DNA from: JAIMBK01 sp040755975
GTDB taxonomy: Bacteria; Bacillota; Desulfotomaculia; Desulfotomaculales; Nap2-2B
Length of the DNA stretch: 25,687 nt
Direction of reading: 5' to 3'
Assembly: GCA_040755975.1 (NCBI GenBank)
Contig: JBFLZY010000038.1
Span: 1 to 25,687 of the forward strand
Shown here: positions 7,080 to 14,190 of the stretch, piece by piece
Layout of the letters: the number at the start of each line of letters is the position of its first letter
How positions within the stretch are numbered: the first letter of the stretch is position 1
The notes under the pieces: generated by a model
The model's input: only the letters and a program-made list of their open reading frames with translations
What the model was told of the DNA's origin: nothing
Databases searched by the model: none
Translations under genes and position numbers: made by a program

Positions 7080-7991
7080 CTAATCCTCGCCCAAAATGCG
7101 CACCTCCGGCTCCAGTTCTATTGCAAATTTTTGCCAGACGAGCGATTTTACCTGTTCAAGCAAAGTTAACACGTCGCCGGCGGTTGCGTTCCCCAGGTTG
7201 ACGATAAAGTTTGCGTGCACGCCGGAGACGGCCGCGCCCCCGGCGCGCATTCCTTTCGCGCCGGCCTGTTCGATCAAAAAGCCGGCGCTGAATCCCGGGG
7301 GATTTTTAAAAACGCTTCCGGCGCTGGGCTCCCCGAGGGGCTGGGATTTTTTCCGCCTGTTGAAAATGCCTTGCGCCTCCGCCCGGATGGCGTCCCGGTC
7401 GCGGTGCGTCCCCCGAAAAGTCGCCGCCAGGACAATCAGTTTACTATCTTGTAAACTACTTGTCCGGTAGCCAAAACCAAGGCCGGCGCCCGCCCGTCGG
7501 GTGAGCCGGCCCGTTTCATCCATCAGCTCAACTTCCTCGCAAAGATCGCCGATTGCTTTTCCGAACGCCCCGGCGTTCATTACCACGGCACCCCCGACCG
7601 ACCCCGGGATGCCGGCCAGAAATTCAAAGCCGCCAAGGCCGGCGTCCTGCGCCGCCGCGGTTAAACGGGCCAGGCCGACCCCCGCGCCGGCGCTGACGCG
7701 GTTACCCTGGACGCTCAGCCGGGTAAAACCGCTCCCGATTTTAACCACCAGGCCGCGGATGCCGCCGTCCTTAACCAGCAGATTGGAACCTTTGCCGATA
7801 ATTGTCACGGGCAGATTTGCTTCCCGGGCAAAACCCAGCGCCCTGGCCAGGCTCTCCACCCCGTCGGGGTCGATAAAAAAATCTGCCGGACCGCCGATCC
7901 GCCAGGTGGTGTGCAGCTTCATCGGTTCGTCCACATGCACCTGGCCGGGCAAAAGGCGCATCAATTCTCGGGCCAGTTTGCTTTCCGGCAC
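7080..7991 (-). CDS. murB: UDP-N-acetylenolpyruvoylglucosamine reductase MurB
   Basis: MurB is the FAD-containing reductase that uses NADPH to reduce UDP-GlcNAc-enolpyruvate to UDP-MurNAc. The 303-aa protein shows TTWRIGGPADFF (29-40), the FAD-binding GKGSNLLVKDGGIRG (67-80), GIPGSVGGAVVMNAGAFG (128-144) and GYRTSSL (174-180). The catalytic Ser is in SAGSVFKNP (Ser226) and the Glu in ELEPEVRIL (Glu296). The compact form without the extra loop of the E. coli enzyme is the type common in Firmicutes. The GTG at 7991 has GGAGAG 7 nt upstream. The 54-nt gap to murC carries an ACTTTGTGCCTGCGTGCC sequence resembling the short repeat seen near 23400. Confidence 0.96.
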   Translation of the reverse strand: MPESKLARELMRLLPGQVHVDEPMKLHTTWRIGGPADFFIDPDGVESLARALGFAREANLPVTIIGKGSNLLVKDGGIRGLVVKIGSGFTRLSVQGNRVSAGAGVGLARLTAAAQDAGLGGFEFLAGIPGSVGGAVVMNAGAFGKAIGDLCEEVELMDETGRLTRRAGAGLGFGYRTSSLQDSKLIVLAATFRGTHRDRDAIRAEAQGIFNRRKKSQPLGEPSAGSVFKNPPGFSAGFLIEQAGAKGMRAGGAAVSGVHANFIVNLGNATAGDVLTLLEQVKSLVWQKFAIELEPEVRILGED

Positions 7992-8045
7992 TAACGTTCT
8001 CTCCGTCTCGCAATTTTTTCGCGACTTTGTGCCTGCGTGCCCGGG

Positions 8046-9422
8046 CTACCGTTCCTCGAGCAGCGCCAAAAGTTTTTGGCCAATCGTCCAGATGTTTCCG
8101 GCCCCCAGGGTCAGCACCAGGTCTCCCGGTCTGACAATATCGCCAAGATGCCGGACGGTTTCCTCTAAAGTGGGAAAATAGCTGACCGGCCGGCCGTCGT
8201 ATTTATGGACGGCATCAATGATCAGCCGCGTGGTTACGCCCTCCAGGGGAGGCTCGCCGGCACTGTAAATTTCCGTCATCATGATCACGTCGGCGTCTTG
8301 AAAAGCATCGCCGAAACGCTCGTTCAATAAAGCCGTCCTGGTATAGCGATGGGGCTGAAAGACGGCAACTACCCGGGGCGGGTGCAGCGTCCGGGCAGCC
8401 TGGAGGGTGGCCTTTATTTCCGTAGGATGATGGGCGTAATCGTCAAATACCCGGATTCCCTTTGCTTCCCCAATGAACTGGAAGCGCCGCCCCACCCCGC
8501 GAAACTCCTTTAAGGCCCCGGCAACCTGCGCAAAGTCCAGCCCCAGCCAACGGGCCAGCGCCACTACCGCCAGGGCGTTTAAAAGGTTGTGGCGCCCGGG
8601 CACGAAAAGCTCCAGGGAGCCCAGGTGACGGCCCCGGTGGTAAACCTCACCCCTGGTGCGGTGGCCGTTTAAGGATATCTCGCCCAGCGTATACTCCGCC
8701 CGACCATCAAAACCATAGGTAGTTAAAGGGACTTTTAAGCCGCCGAGAACATCCCTGGTGTTGGGGTCGTCGAGGCATACTACCGCTTTGCCGTTTTCCG
8801 GCAGCTGGGCAAGAAACGTTCGAAAAGCCGCTTTAATGTTTTTCAGCGAACCGTAATGATCCAGGTGGTCGTCCTCGATATTGGTTACAATTGCGGCCAG
8901 CGGTTTTAACTTTAAAAAAGAACCGTCGCTTTCATCGCTTTCGGCCACCACGTACTCGCCCCCGCCCAATTTTGCGTTGCCGCCGATGTCGTTCAATTCA
9001 CCTCCGATGATAATGGTGGGGTCGAGGCCGTTTTTTTCCAGGGTCAGCGCCAGCATGGAAGTGGTGGTGGTTTTGCCGTGGGCGCCCGCGACGGCAATTC
9101 CTTTTTGCCTGCTCATCAGCCAGGCCAGCAAGTCTGCCCGGTGGATCACCGGGATCCCTTCTTCCCTGGCCCGGACCAGTTCCGGATTATTGGTGTTGAT
9201 TGCCGAAGAAATTACCACCAGCCGGGCATCGCGGACATTTTTTTCACTGTGCCCGAGATAACATTTCCCTCCCAGGGCCTCGAGCCTCTGGATAACCGGA
9301 GTGGCCACCAGATCTGAACCGCTCACCTGATACCCCAGGGTAAGCAGGATGTTGGCCAGGGCGCTCATCCCTGCGCCCCCGATCCCGATAAAATGGACCT
9401 GCTTCGGTATGCTTTCCACCAA
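8046..9422 (-). CDS. murC: UDP-N-acetylmuramate-L-alanine ligase MurC
   Basis: MurC adds L-Ala to UDP-MurNAc with ATP, the first amino acid of the stem peptide. The 458-aa product has the N-terminal nucleotide-sugar motif HFIGIGGAGMSALA (10-23), the ATP loop GAHGKTTTT (113-121), then ESDESDGSFLKL, NIEDDHLDHYG, GRHNLLNALA and DDYAHHPTEI, all typical of MurC. The start is a TTG at 9422 with AAGGAG 10 nt upstream; the following GTG codon is an alternative. It is separated from murG by an unusually long 650-nt gap filled with repeat elements, so it may need its own promoter. None clear was found, although the AT-rich stretch around 9530-9560 is a candidate. Confidence 0.96.
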   Translation of the reverse strand: MVESIPKQVHFIGIGGAGMSALANILLTLGYQVSGSDLVATPVIQRLEALGGKCYLGHSEKNVRDARLVVISSAINTNNPELVRAREEGIPVIHRADLLAWLMSRQKGIAVAGAHGKTTTTSMLALTLEKNGLDPTIIIGGELNDIGGNAKLGGGEYVVAESDESDGSFLKLKPLAAIVTNIEDDHLDHYGSLKNIKAAFRTFLAQLPENGKAVVCLDDPNTRDVLGGLKVPLTTYGFDGRAEYTLGEISLNGHRTRGEVYHRGRHLGSLELFVPGRHNLLNALAVVALARWLGLDFAQVAGALKEFRGVGRRFQFIGEAKGIRVFDDYAHHPTEIKATLQAARTLHPPRVVAVFQPHRYTRTALLNERFGDAFQDADVIMMTEIYSAGEPPLEGVTTRLIIDAVHKYDGRPVSYFPTLEETVRHLGDIVRPGDLVLTLGAGNIWTIGQKLLALLEER

Positions 9423-9595
9423 TGATTTTCATCTCCTTGCCAGTCGGCCGCATCCAATCATCGCTAAACATAATAACCTTGATCAGGCTCCCTCGTGCCT
9501 TCCCGATTCACCCCCTTAAAAAGCGATCCACACTTATAATATGCCGTATATCAAAAAGGTGTTCCGGTGCGGGCGAGGGGCCTGTCCGAGCGGTC
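9423..9595. other. Leader region of murC
   Basis: This part of the 650-nt murG-murC gap has no ORF of note. On the minus strand it contains an AT-rich CATATTATAAG block near 9535-9547 that could serve as a -10 region, but no good -35 element at standard spacing was found. The rest of the gap is repeat sequence (9596-10058). Confidence 0.4.
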
Positions 9596-9629
9596 GTCGG
9601 ACGTCGGACGTCGGACGTCGGACGTCGGA
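9596..9629. repeat. Heptamer tandem array, about five copies of GTCGGAC
   Basis: GTCGGAC is repeated at 9596, 9603, 9610, 9617 and (as GTCGGA) 9624 without interruption. The array lies in the murC leader. Looser versions of the same motif (complement strand CCGACGACCGACGAC) occur at about 21246-21260 between family A copy A3 and ftsL, so the motif recurs in intergenic DNA here. Such arrays are prone to slippage and copy-number change. Confidence 0.85.
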
Positions 9630-9654
9630 AAATAATAACGAAAATTTACGTCTC

Positions 9655-9950
9655 CCCTGAAAATAGCTTAACTTTTGCCATCGGGCTGGAACTATCCGGC
9701 TCGCTCCGATGCTCCGGGCCGACGAGACAGCGGCTTGGTTCGGAGCAAACCAGGCAGCGCTGCAAAATGCGCGCGTAACATTAGTTTTCTACCCTCCTAC
9801 GCTAAGCAGCGATTACTGTTTACACTTTTGCATAGTGGTATCGGCGCGTTTCGCGCTGCCGGTTCGCTTGCCTCACCTGCGCCGTGTCTCGTTACCGGCC
9901 CTTCGCATATGTCGCTCGCCTGGATAAATTCCAGCCCTCTGTTTTCATCC
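9655..9950 (+). mobile_element. MITE-like element family B, copy B1
   Basis: This roughly 290-bp non-coding element is homologous to B2 (13895-14183, opposite strand). Shared blocks include TCGCTCCGATGCTCCGGGCC, CAGCGCTGCAAAATGCGCGC, CGCGTTTCGCGCTGCCGGTT and CGCATATGTCGCTC. Its termini form an imperfect inverted repeat: TGAAAATAG...GGGCTGGAACTATCC at the left, and the complement of TGAAAACAG..GGGCTGGAATTTATCC at the right. No clear target duplication was found, so the exact ends are approximate. The core also aligns with family A, for example CTCCGATGCTxCGxGCCGAC and GTTACCGGC. Confidence 0.78.
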
Positions 9951-10058
9951 GTCATGGGGGGAACGTACGTTCTCACAGGAAACTCCCTCGAAAATAAGTT
10001 AATAGCGTGCCTGACACCTTATATTAACTTATTTTAAGGGAACGGATGTTCCCATGAC
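9951..10058. repeat. REP/BIME-like palindromic element
   Basis: The 108-bp segment starts GTCATGGG (9951-9958) and ends CCCATGAC (10051-10058). Just inside each end is a small hairpin: GGGAACGTACGTTCTC at the left and GGGAACGGATGTTCCC at the right. In the centre a perfect 14-bp inverted repeat AAAATAAGTTAATA / TATTAACTTATTTT (9991-10004 and 10022-10035) encloses a loop with GTGCCTGACAC. Paired end hairpins in opposite orientation are the layout of BIMEs made from two REP units, or of non-autonomous relatives of IS200/IS605-type elements. It lies directly against B1 and 14 nt past the murG stop, so it could also act on murG mRNA ends. Confidence 0.68.
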
Positions 10059-10072
10059 AACTCCCCGGAAAA

Positions 10073-11200
10073 TCACCCTTTGCCTTCCGTTCGTTTGCCG
10101 TCTCTTCTGATCAGTTCTTCCACGCACTCCAGGATCTCCGCCAGCGCCCGGGGGCGGCCCAGCCGCCTGCTCGCCGCGGCCATCTCCCGCAGGCGCCCGG
10201 GGTCGGCCAGCAGCCTTTCTATTTGATTAGCCAGCATCTCCCCGGCGAGTTCTTCATCCTTGAGCACCAGCGCCGCTCCGGCCCTCCCCAGCACCCGTGC
10301 GTTAAATTCCTGGTGGTTCCCGGTGGCGTGGGGGTAAGGAACTAAAATCGCGGGTACTCCGGTGACCGTAAGTTCGGCCAGGGTAGCGGCCCCCGCCCGG
10401 CAGACGACCAGGTCGGCGGCTGCCAGGGCCAGCGGCATTTCGTAAAGATAAGGTTTAATGGTAGTATTACCATTTTCAGGAATCGGAAAACTCCGCCTGA
10501 ATTCCTCGTACTGCCCCGGTCCCGTAACGTGCAAAAAATGCACGTCTTTGCGGTCCCGCAGCCTCTTCATCACTTCCCCCATGGCCGTGTTGATCGTCCG
10601 GGCGCCCTGGCTCCCGCCGAAGGAAAGAACCAGCAAGCCCTCTTCCGGCAGGCCCAGGGCCCGGCGGGACTCTTCGCGCCGCACCGACAGGAACTCCGGG
10701 CGCACGGGCAGGCCGGTATGCCGGACGCGGGCTTTGCGCGGCAGGTAACGGGCGGAATCGGCAAAAGTCACGGCCACCAGCTTCACGAAGCGCGCCAGCA
10801 GGCGGGTGGTAATCCCCGGCAGGGCGTTTTGCTCGTGAATCAGGGTGGGTATCCCTAAAAAAACCGCTGCCAGCAATACCGGCCCGCACACGTACCCGCC
10901 GGTGCCGATGACGGCCAGCGGCTTAAAACCGGCGATGATCCGCCGGGCCTGGAAAAAGCCGGCCGCGGCCCGGCCGAGGACAAGCAAATTGGCCGGGGAC
11001 AGGCGGCGCTGCAACCCGCGGACGCGGACCGGCACGAACTCAAAACCGGCCGCCGGGACCAGGTCCGCCTCCAGTCCCCGTTCTTTGCCTACGTATAAAA
11101 TTTTTGCCTGCGGATATTTTTCCTTTAAACCTTGCGCAATCGCCAGGGCGGGATAAATGTGCCCCCCGGTCCCGCCGCCGGTGACAATAAAACGCACCAC
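10073..11200 (-). CDS. murG: Lipid II synthase MurG (GlcNAc transferase)
   Basis: MurG is a peripheral membrane GT28 glycosyltransferase that adds GlcNAc to lipid I, giving lipid II. The 375-aa protein has the first glycine loop GGGTGGHIYPALAIA (8-22), IGTGGYVCGP, HEQNALPG, the second glycine loop SFGGSQGARTIN and the UDP-GlcNAc motif GAATLAELTVTGVPAILVPYP followed by GNHQEFNA. The start is one of two adjacent GTG codons (11200 or 11197); GAGG lies 5 or 8 nt upstream. It follows spoVE/ftsW by 27 nt. The C-terminal tail RRDGKRTEGKG is encoded partly by a 16-bp sequence (10087-10102) identical to the end of family B elements, suggesting the tail arose from repeat insertion. Confidence 0.95.
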   Translation of the reverse strand: MVRFIVTGGGTGGHIYPALAIAQGLKEKYPQAKILYVGKERGLEADLVPAAGFEFVPVRVRGLQRRLSPANLLVLGRAAAGFFQARRIIAGFKPLAVIGTGGYVCGPVLLAAVFLGIPTLIHEQNALPGITTRLLARFVKLVAVTFADSARYLPRKARVRHTGLPVRPEFLSVRREESRRALGLPEEGLLVLSFGGSQGARTINTAMGEVMKRLRDRKDVHFLHVTGPGQYEEFRRSFPIPENGNTTIKPYLYEMPLALAAADLVVCRAGAATLAELTVTGVPAILVPYPHATGNHQEFNARVLGRAGAALVLKDEELAGEMLANQIERLLADPGRLREMAAASRRLGRPRALAEILECVEELIRRDGKRTEGKG

Positions 11201-11227
11201 AAATACCTCGTTTCGGTCGCCTTCGTT

Positions 11228-12331
11228 TTATTTATGTATACTATATCTTGATATATTAAGCAATATGCCCACTCCGGCCAGGGTAAAAACCAGCGAACTG
11301 CCCCCGAAGCTGATAAAGGGCAGGGTAATGCCGGTAATGGGCAGGGTGCTGGTCACCACGCCGATATTGATGATGGTCTGGATGGCGATCCCAGCAACAA
11401 CTCCGGTAGCTACCAGGGTGCCGAAAGCATCCGGGGAAGTAATGGCTATTTTCAACCCCCGCCAGATAAACAAGATAAACAGCAAAATTACAAAGCTGGC
11501 GCCGATAAAACCCAGCTCTTCGCCAATGATGGCAAAAATAAAGTCCGTGTGCCTTTCCGGCACCCACAGGTATTTCGAATGCCCCTGCCCCAGGCCGGTG
11601 CCGAAAAGCCCCCCCGAGCCCAGGGACATGAGCGAATTCAAAATGTGCCAGCCGGCTCCCTGGGGATCCTTTTCCGGGTCGAGAAAAGCCAGAAAACGCC
11701 GCAGCCGGTAAGGCTCGTGCCAGATGGCCACGCCGAAGGCTCCCGCTCCCAGGAGGCCGATCAACAGCAGCTGGCCTATCCGCGCCCCCGCCGCAAAAAC
11801 CATGACGAAAACAATCCCGACGATGGTAACGGCAGTGCCCAGGTCCGGCTGCAGAAGAACCAGCCCGGCGGCCAGGCCCGCCAGGAGCAGAAACGGCAGC
11901 ATCCCTACCCAAAAGTTGGCAATCAAGTTAAGCCGCCGGGATAACCCGTAGCCGGTGAAAATAACCAGGCACAGTTTCACCAGCTCCGACGGTTGAAAAC
12001 TTACCGGCCCTAAATTCAGCCAGCGCTGGGCGCCCAGGCGGGATACGCCCACCCCGGGAATTAAAACGACGGCCAGCAGCAACAGCCCGGCCAGCAGCAG
12101 CCATCCCGCCCACTTTTTCAACCGCCAGTAGTCGTAGTTCATCATGATAAACATGGCGGCCAGTCCGATTAAGGCCCAGATCAGCTGGCGGCGGACGAAG
12201 AAAAAGGTATCGTTAAAGGGCGGCAGGGTGGCAAACCACAGGGTGGAGCTGAAAACCATGATCACCCCGATGCTGAGCAGCGCCAGTACGGTTATGAACA
12301 GGATAAAATCGGGCGGGCGGCGAACCGGCAA
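11228..12331 (-). CDS. spoVE: SEDS peptidoglycan polymerase SpoVE/FtsW
   Basis: This SEDS-family glycosyltransferase polymerises lipid II into glycan strands with its class B PBP partner. The 367-aa protein has about ten hydrophobic helices. It shows the signature GAQRWLNLGPVSFQPSELVK, the QPDLGTA motif, ERHTDFIFAIIGEELG with the Asp implicated in catalysis in this family, and the final PITGITLPFISFGGSS. It is the only SEDS gene in the cluster, so it may serve both vegetative septation (FtsW role) and the spore cortex (SpoVE role); the name cannot be decided from sequence. The TTG at 12331 has AGGAGG exactly 8 nt upstream, leaving little doubt about the start. murG follows 27 nt later. Confidence 0.93.
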   Translation of the reverse strand: MPVRRPPDFILFITVLALLSIGVIMVFSSTLWFATLPPFNDTFFFVRRQLIWALIGLAAMFIMMNYDYWRLKKWAGWLLLAGLLLLAVVLIPGVGVSRLGAQRWLNLGPVSFQPSELVKLCLVIFTGYGLSRRLNLIANFWVGMLPFLLLAGLAAGLVLLQPDLGTAVTIVGIVFVMVFAAGARIGQLLLIGLLGAGAFGVAIWHEPYRLRRFLAFLDPEKDPQGAGWHILNSLMSLGSGGLFGTGLGQGHSKYLWVPERHTDFIFAIIGEELGFIGASFVILLFILFIWRGLKIAITSPDAFGTLVATGVVAGIAIQTIINIGVVTSTLPITGITLPFISFGGSSLVFTLAGVGILLNISRYSIHK

Positions 12332-12381
12332 GCGGTCTCCCTCCTAACAGCAAAGGTAATTTCCAGGCAAAGCGCCCTCGC

Positions 12382-12407
12382 AGTGGCCGGGCGCTTGCCC
12401 GGCCACT
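12382..12407. terminator. Strong 11-bp hairpin between murD and spoVE
   Basis: AGTGGCCGGGC and GCCCGGCCACT are exact reverse complements around a 4-nt loop. It is one of the most stable local structures in the window, located 50 nt upstream of the spoVE start and 79 nt past the murD stop. There is no T-tract on the minus strand, so it is more likely an mRNA stability or pausing element than a classical terminator. Confidence 0.45.
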
Positions 12408-12475
12408 TATGAAACCGCGCGTTCCAATGAGTATTTACGCATGCTCGCCAATTCTATGCAAAATCCGCCTGACGT

Positions 12476-12502
12476 CCTCCGTACCTCAGGACCTCCGTAC
12501 CT
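12476..12502. repeat. 11-bp direct repeat across the murD stop codon
   Basis: CCTCCGTACCT occurs at 12476-12486 and again at 12492-12502, with a period of 16 bp. On the minus strand the first-encountered copy encodes the last residues of MurD (KVRR) and the second follows the stop. The related TACGGAGGT also appears at 23486-23494, so the repeat is part of dispersed short sequences in this genome. Confidence 0.7.
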
Positions 12503-13841
12503 TTATTTCACGCACAACCTGTTTAAAGAGGTCGCCGCGTTCCTCGTAGTTTTTAAACATATCCCAGCTGGCGCACCCCGGGGAAAGGAGGACGACGTCG
12601 CCGGGTCGGGCGGCGTTTTTCGCCAGGTGGACCGCTTCAGCCAGGTCCGCCGCGCGCAGGATGACCGCCACCCCCTCAATGCGGGCCAGGCGCTCGATTT
12701 CGTCCGCGCTTTCGCCCAGCAGGACCAGCGCCCGCGCCTTTTCTCTAATCAGGCGGACAAACGGGGTAAAGTCGCTGCCCTTATTTCTCCCCCCGGCAAT
12801 TAAAACGATGGGCTGCCGGTAGGCCATCAGCGCCTTGATGCTGGCGTCGGGATTGGTGCCCTTTGAATCGTTGACGTAGCGCACCCCGTCAATTTCGGCC
12901 ACAAATTCCAGGCGGTGGGCCACTCCCGGAAATTTGCGTAAGACGTCCGCCAGCGCTGCCGGCGCCACTCCCAGCGCCCGGGCGCAGGCCACGGCCGCCA
13001 GGGCATTTTCCAGGTTGTGGCTGCCGGGAATTTTTAATTCCCCGGCGGGCAGGATAGAGTCGCGTTCTCCTTCCAAAACAAAGGTAATCCATCCGTCCCG
13101 GACGCAGGCTCCCGACGGCACTTCCGCCAGCCTGCTGAAGTAAAGTACTTTTCCCGGACACATCCCGGCCAGGTCCTTTGTGCGCTGGTCGTCGTAATTC
13201 AACACGGCAAAGTCCTCCGGCCCCTGATTGGCAAAGAGGCGCGCCTTCGCCCGAACGTAATTTTCCATGGTCAGGTGGCGGTCCAGGTGGTCGGGCGTAA
13301 TATTCAGGATCGCCCCCACCCGGGGCCGGAAAGCAACCGTGGTCTCCAGCTGAAAGCTGCTTACTTCCAGGACAATCAGGTCGTAATCGCCTTCCACCTC
13401 TTCAATCCAGGGCTTCCCGATATTCCCCGCCACCAGGGTGCGCAGGCCCGCGTTTTGAAAAATTTCCCCGGCCAGGGCGGTGGTGGTGGTTTTGCCGTTT
13501 GTTCCGGTGACGGCCACCACCGGCGCGCGGGCAAAGCGGCTGGCCAGCTCCAACTCCCCAACCACCGGAATGCCCAGCTCGCCGGCGCACCGTACCGGGG
13601 GTACCGTCAAAGGCACCCCGGGGCTGACCACCACCAGGGTATATTTGCCTGCTTCGACGGCCGGGTAGGCGCCAAGGGAGAGCTTTATATCCATATCGGC
13701 CAGGGAAGCCGGATCTTTACCCAGCTCATCCGCCCCCTTAATGTCCGTCAGTTCCACTTTCGCCCCCCTGGCGGCCAAAAAGCGGCTGACGGCAATCCCG
13801 CTCTTTCCTGCCCCGATTACCAGCACTTGCTCATAATCCAT
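12486..13841 (-). CDS. murD: UDP-N-acetylmuramoylalanine-D-glutamate ligase MurD
   Basis: MurD adds D-Glu to UDP-MurNAc-L-Ala in the cytoplasm, using ATP. The 451-aa protein begins with a Rossmann-type QVLVIGAGKSGIAVSRFL, followed by the ATP loop GTNGKTTTT (113-121), EVSSFQLE, NITPDHLDRH, GSHNLENALAA, FVAEIDGVRYVNDSKGTNPDA and the C-terminal LLSPGCASWDMFKNYEERGD, all diagnostic of MurD. The ATG at 13841 has AAGGAG 6 nt upstream. The last codons lie in a short direct repeat (12476-12502). It is separated from mraY by a 349-nt gap occupied by family B copy B2, and from spoVE by a 154-nt gap with a strong hairpin. Confidence 0.97.
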   Translation of the reverse strand: MDYEQVLVIGAGKSGIAVSRFLAARGAKVELTDIKGADELGKDPASLADMDIKLSLGAYPAVEAGKYTLVVVSPGVPLTVPPVRCAGELGIPVVGELELASRFARAPVVAVTGTNGKTTTTALAGEIFQNAGLRTLVAGNIGKPWIEEVEGDYDLIVLEVSSFQLETTVAFRPRVGAILNITPDHLDRHLTMENYVRAKARLFANQGPEDFAVLNYDDQRTKDLAGMCPGKVLYFSRLAEVPSGACVRDGWITFVLEGERDSILPAGELKIPGSHNLENALAAVACARALGVAPAALADVLRKFPGVAHRLEFVAEIDGVRYVNDSKGTNPDASIKALMAYRQPIVLIAGGRNKGSDFTPFVRLIREKARALVLLGESADEIERLARIEGVAVILRAADLAEAVHLAKNAARPGDVVLLSPGCASWDMFKNYEERGDLFKQVVREIKVRRS

Positions 13842-13894
13842 AAAATTCTCCTTCTCCCTTAAATGACATCTGCTTTTTCAGAACCACCAACAGA

Positions 13895-14183
13895 GGATGA
13901 AAAGTTCCGGCCCGTCGTTCGATTTGCCAGGAGCGACATATGCGTAGGGCTGGTAACGAAACACGGCGCAGGTAAGGTTAGCGAACCGGCAGCGCGAAAC
14001 GCGCAGATAACATGATGATAAGAATCTGGTAATGAACGCCGTAGAACTTATTAAGGCAAAAAAACTAATGTATCGCGCGCATTTTGCAGCGCTGCTTGGT
14101 TCGCTCCGAACCAAGCCGATGTTTCGTCAGCCCGCAGCATCGGAGCGACGGCAAACGAACGGCGGGGAAAGCGTTGTTTTAAG
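13895..14183 (-). mobile_element. MITE-like element family B, copy B2 (inverted relative to B1)
   Basis: Read on the minus strand this copy matches B1 along its length (CGCTCCGATGCTGCGGGC, CAGCGCTGCAAAATGCGCGC, CGCGTTTCGCGCTGCCGGTT, CGCATATGTCGCTC and the terminal TTTTCATCC). Near its ends it has the imperfect inverted pair CGTTCGTTTGCC and (complement) CGTTCGATTTGCC. It holds a perfect internal hairpin, GCTTGGTTCG-CTC-CGAACCAAGC at 14094-14116. It fills nearly the entire murD-mraY gap and stops about 8 bp short of the mraY stop codon. No coding potential was seen. Confidence 0.8.
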
Positions 14184-14190
14184 AGTAGAT

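Noticed and set aside
13895..14183. Target-site duplication around B2 or B1
   Set aside because: Flanking sequences were compared at several possible boundaries and no convincing direct repeat was found, so transposition of family B is inferred only from its dispersed copies and inverted ends.
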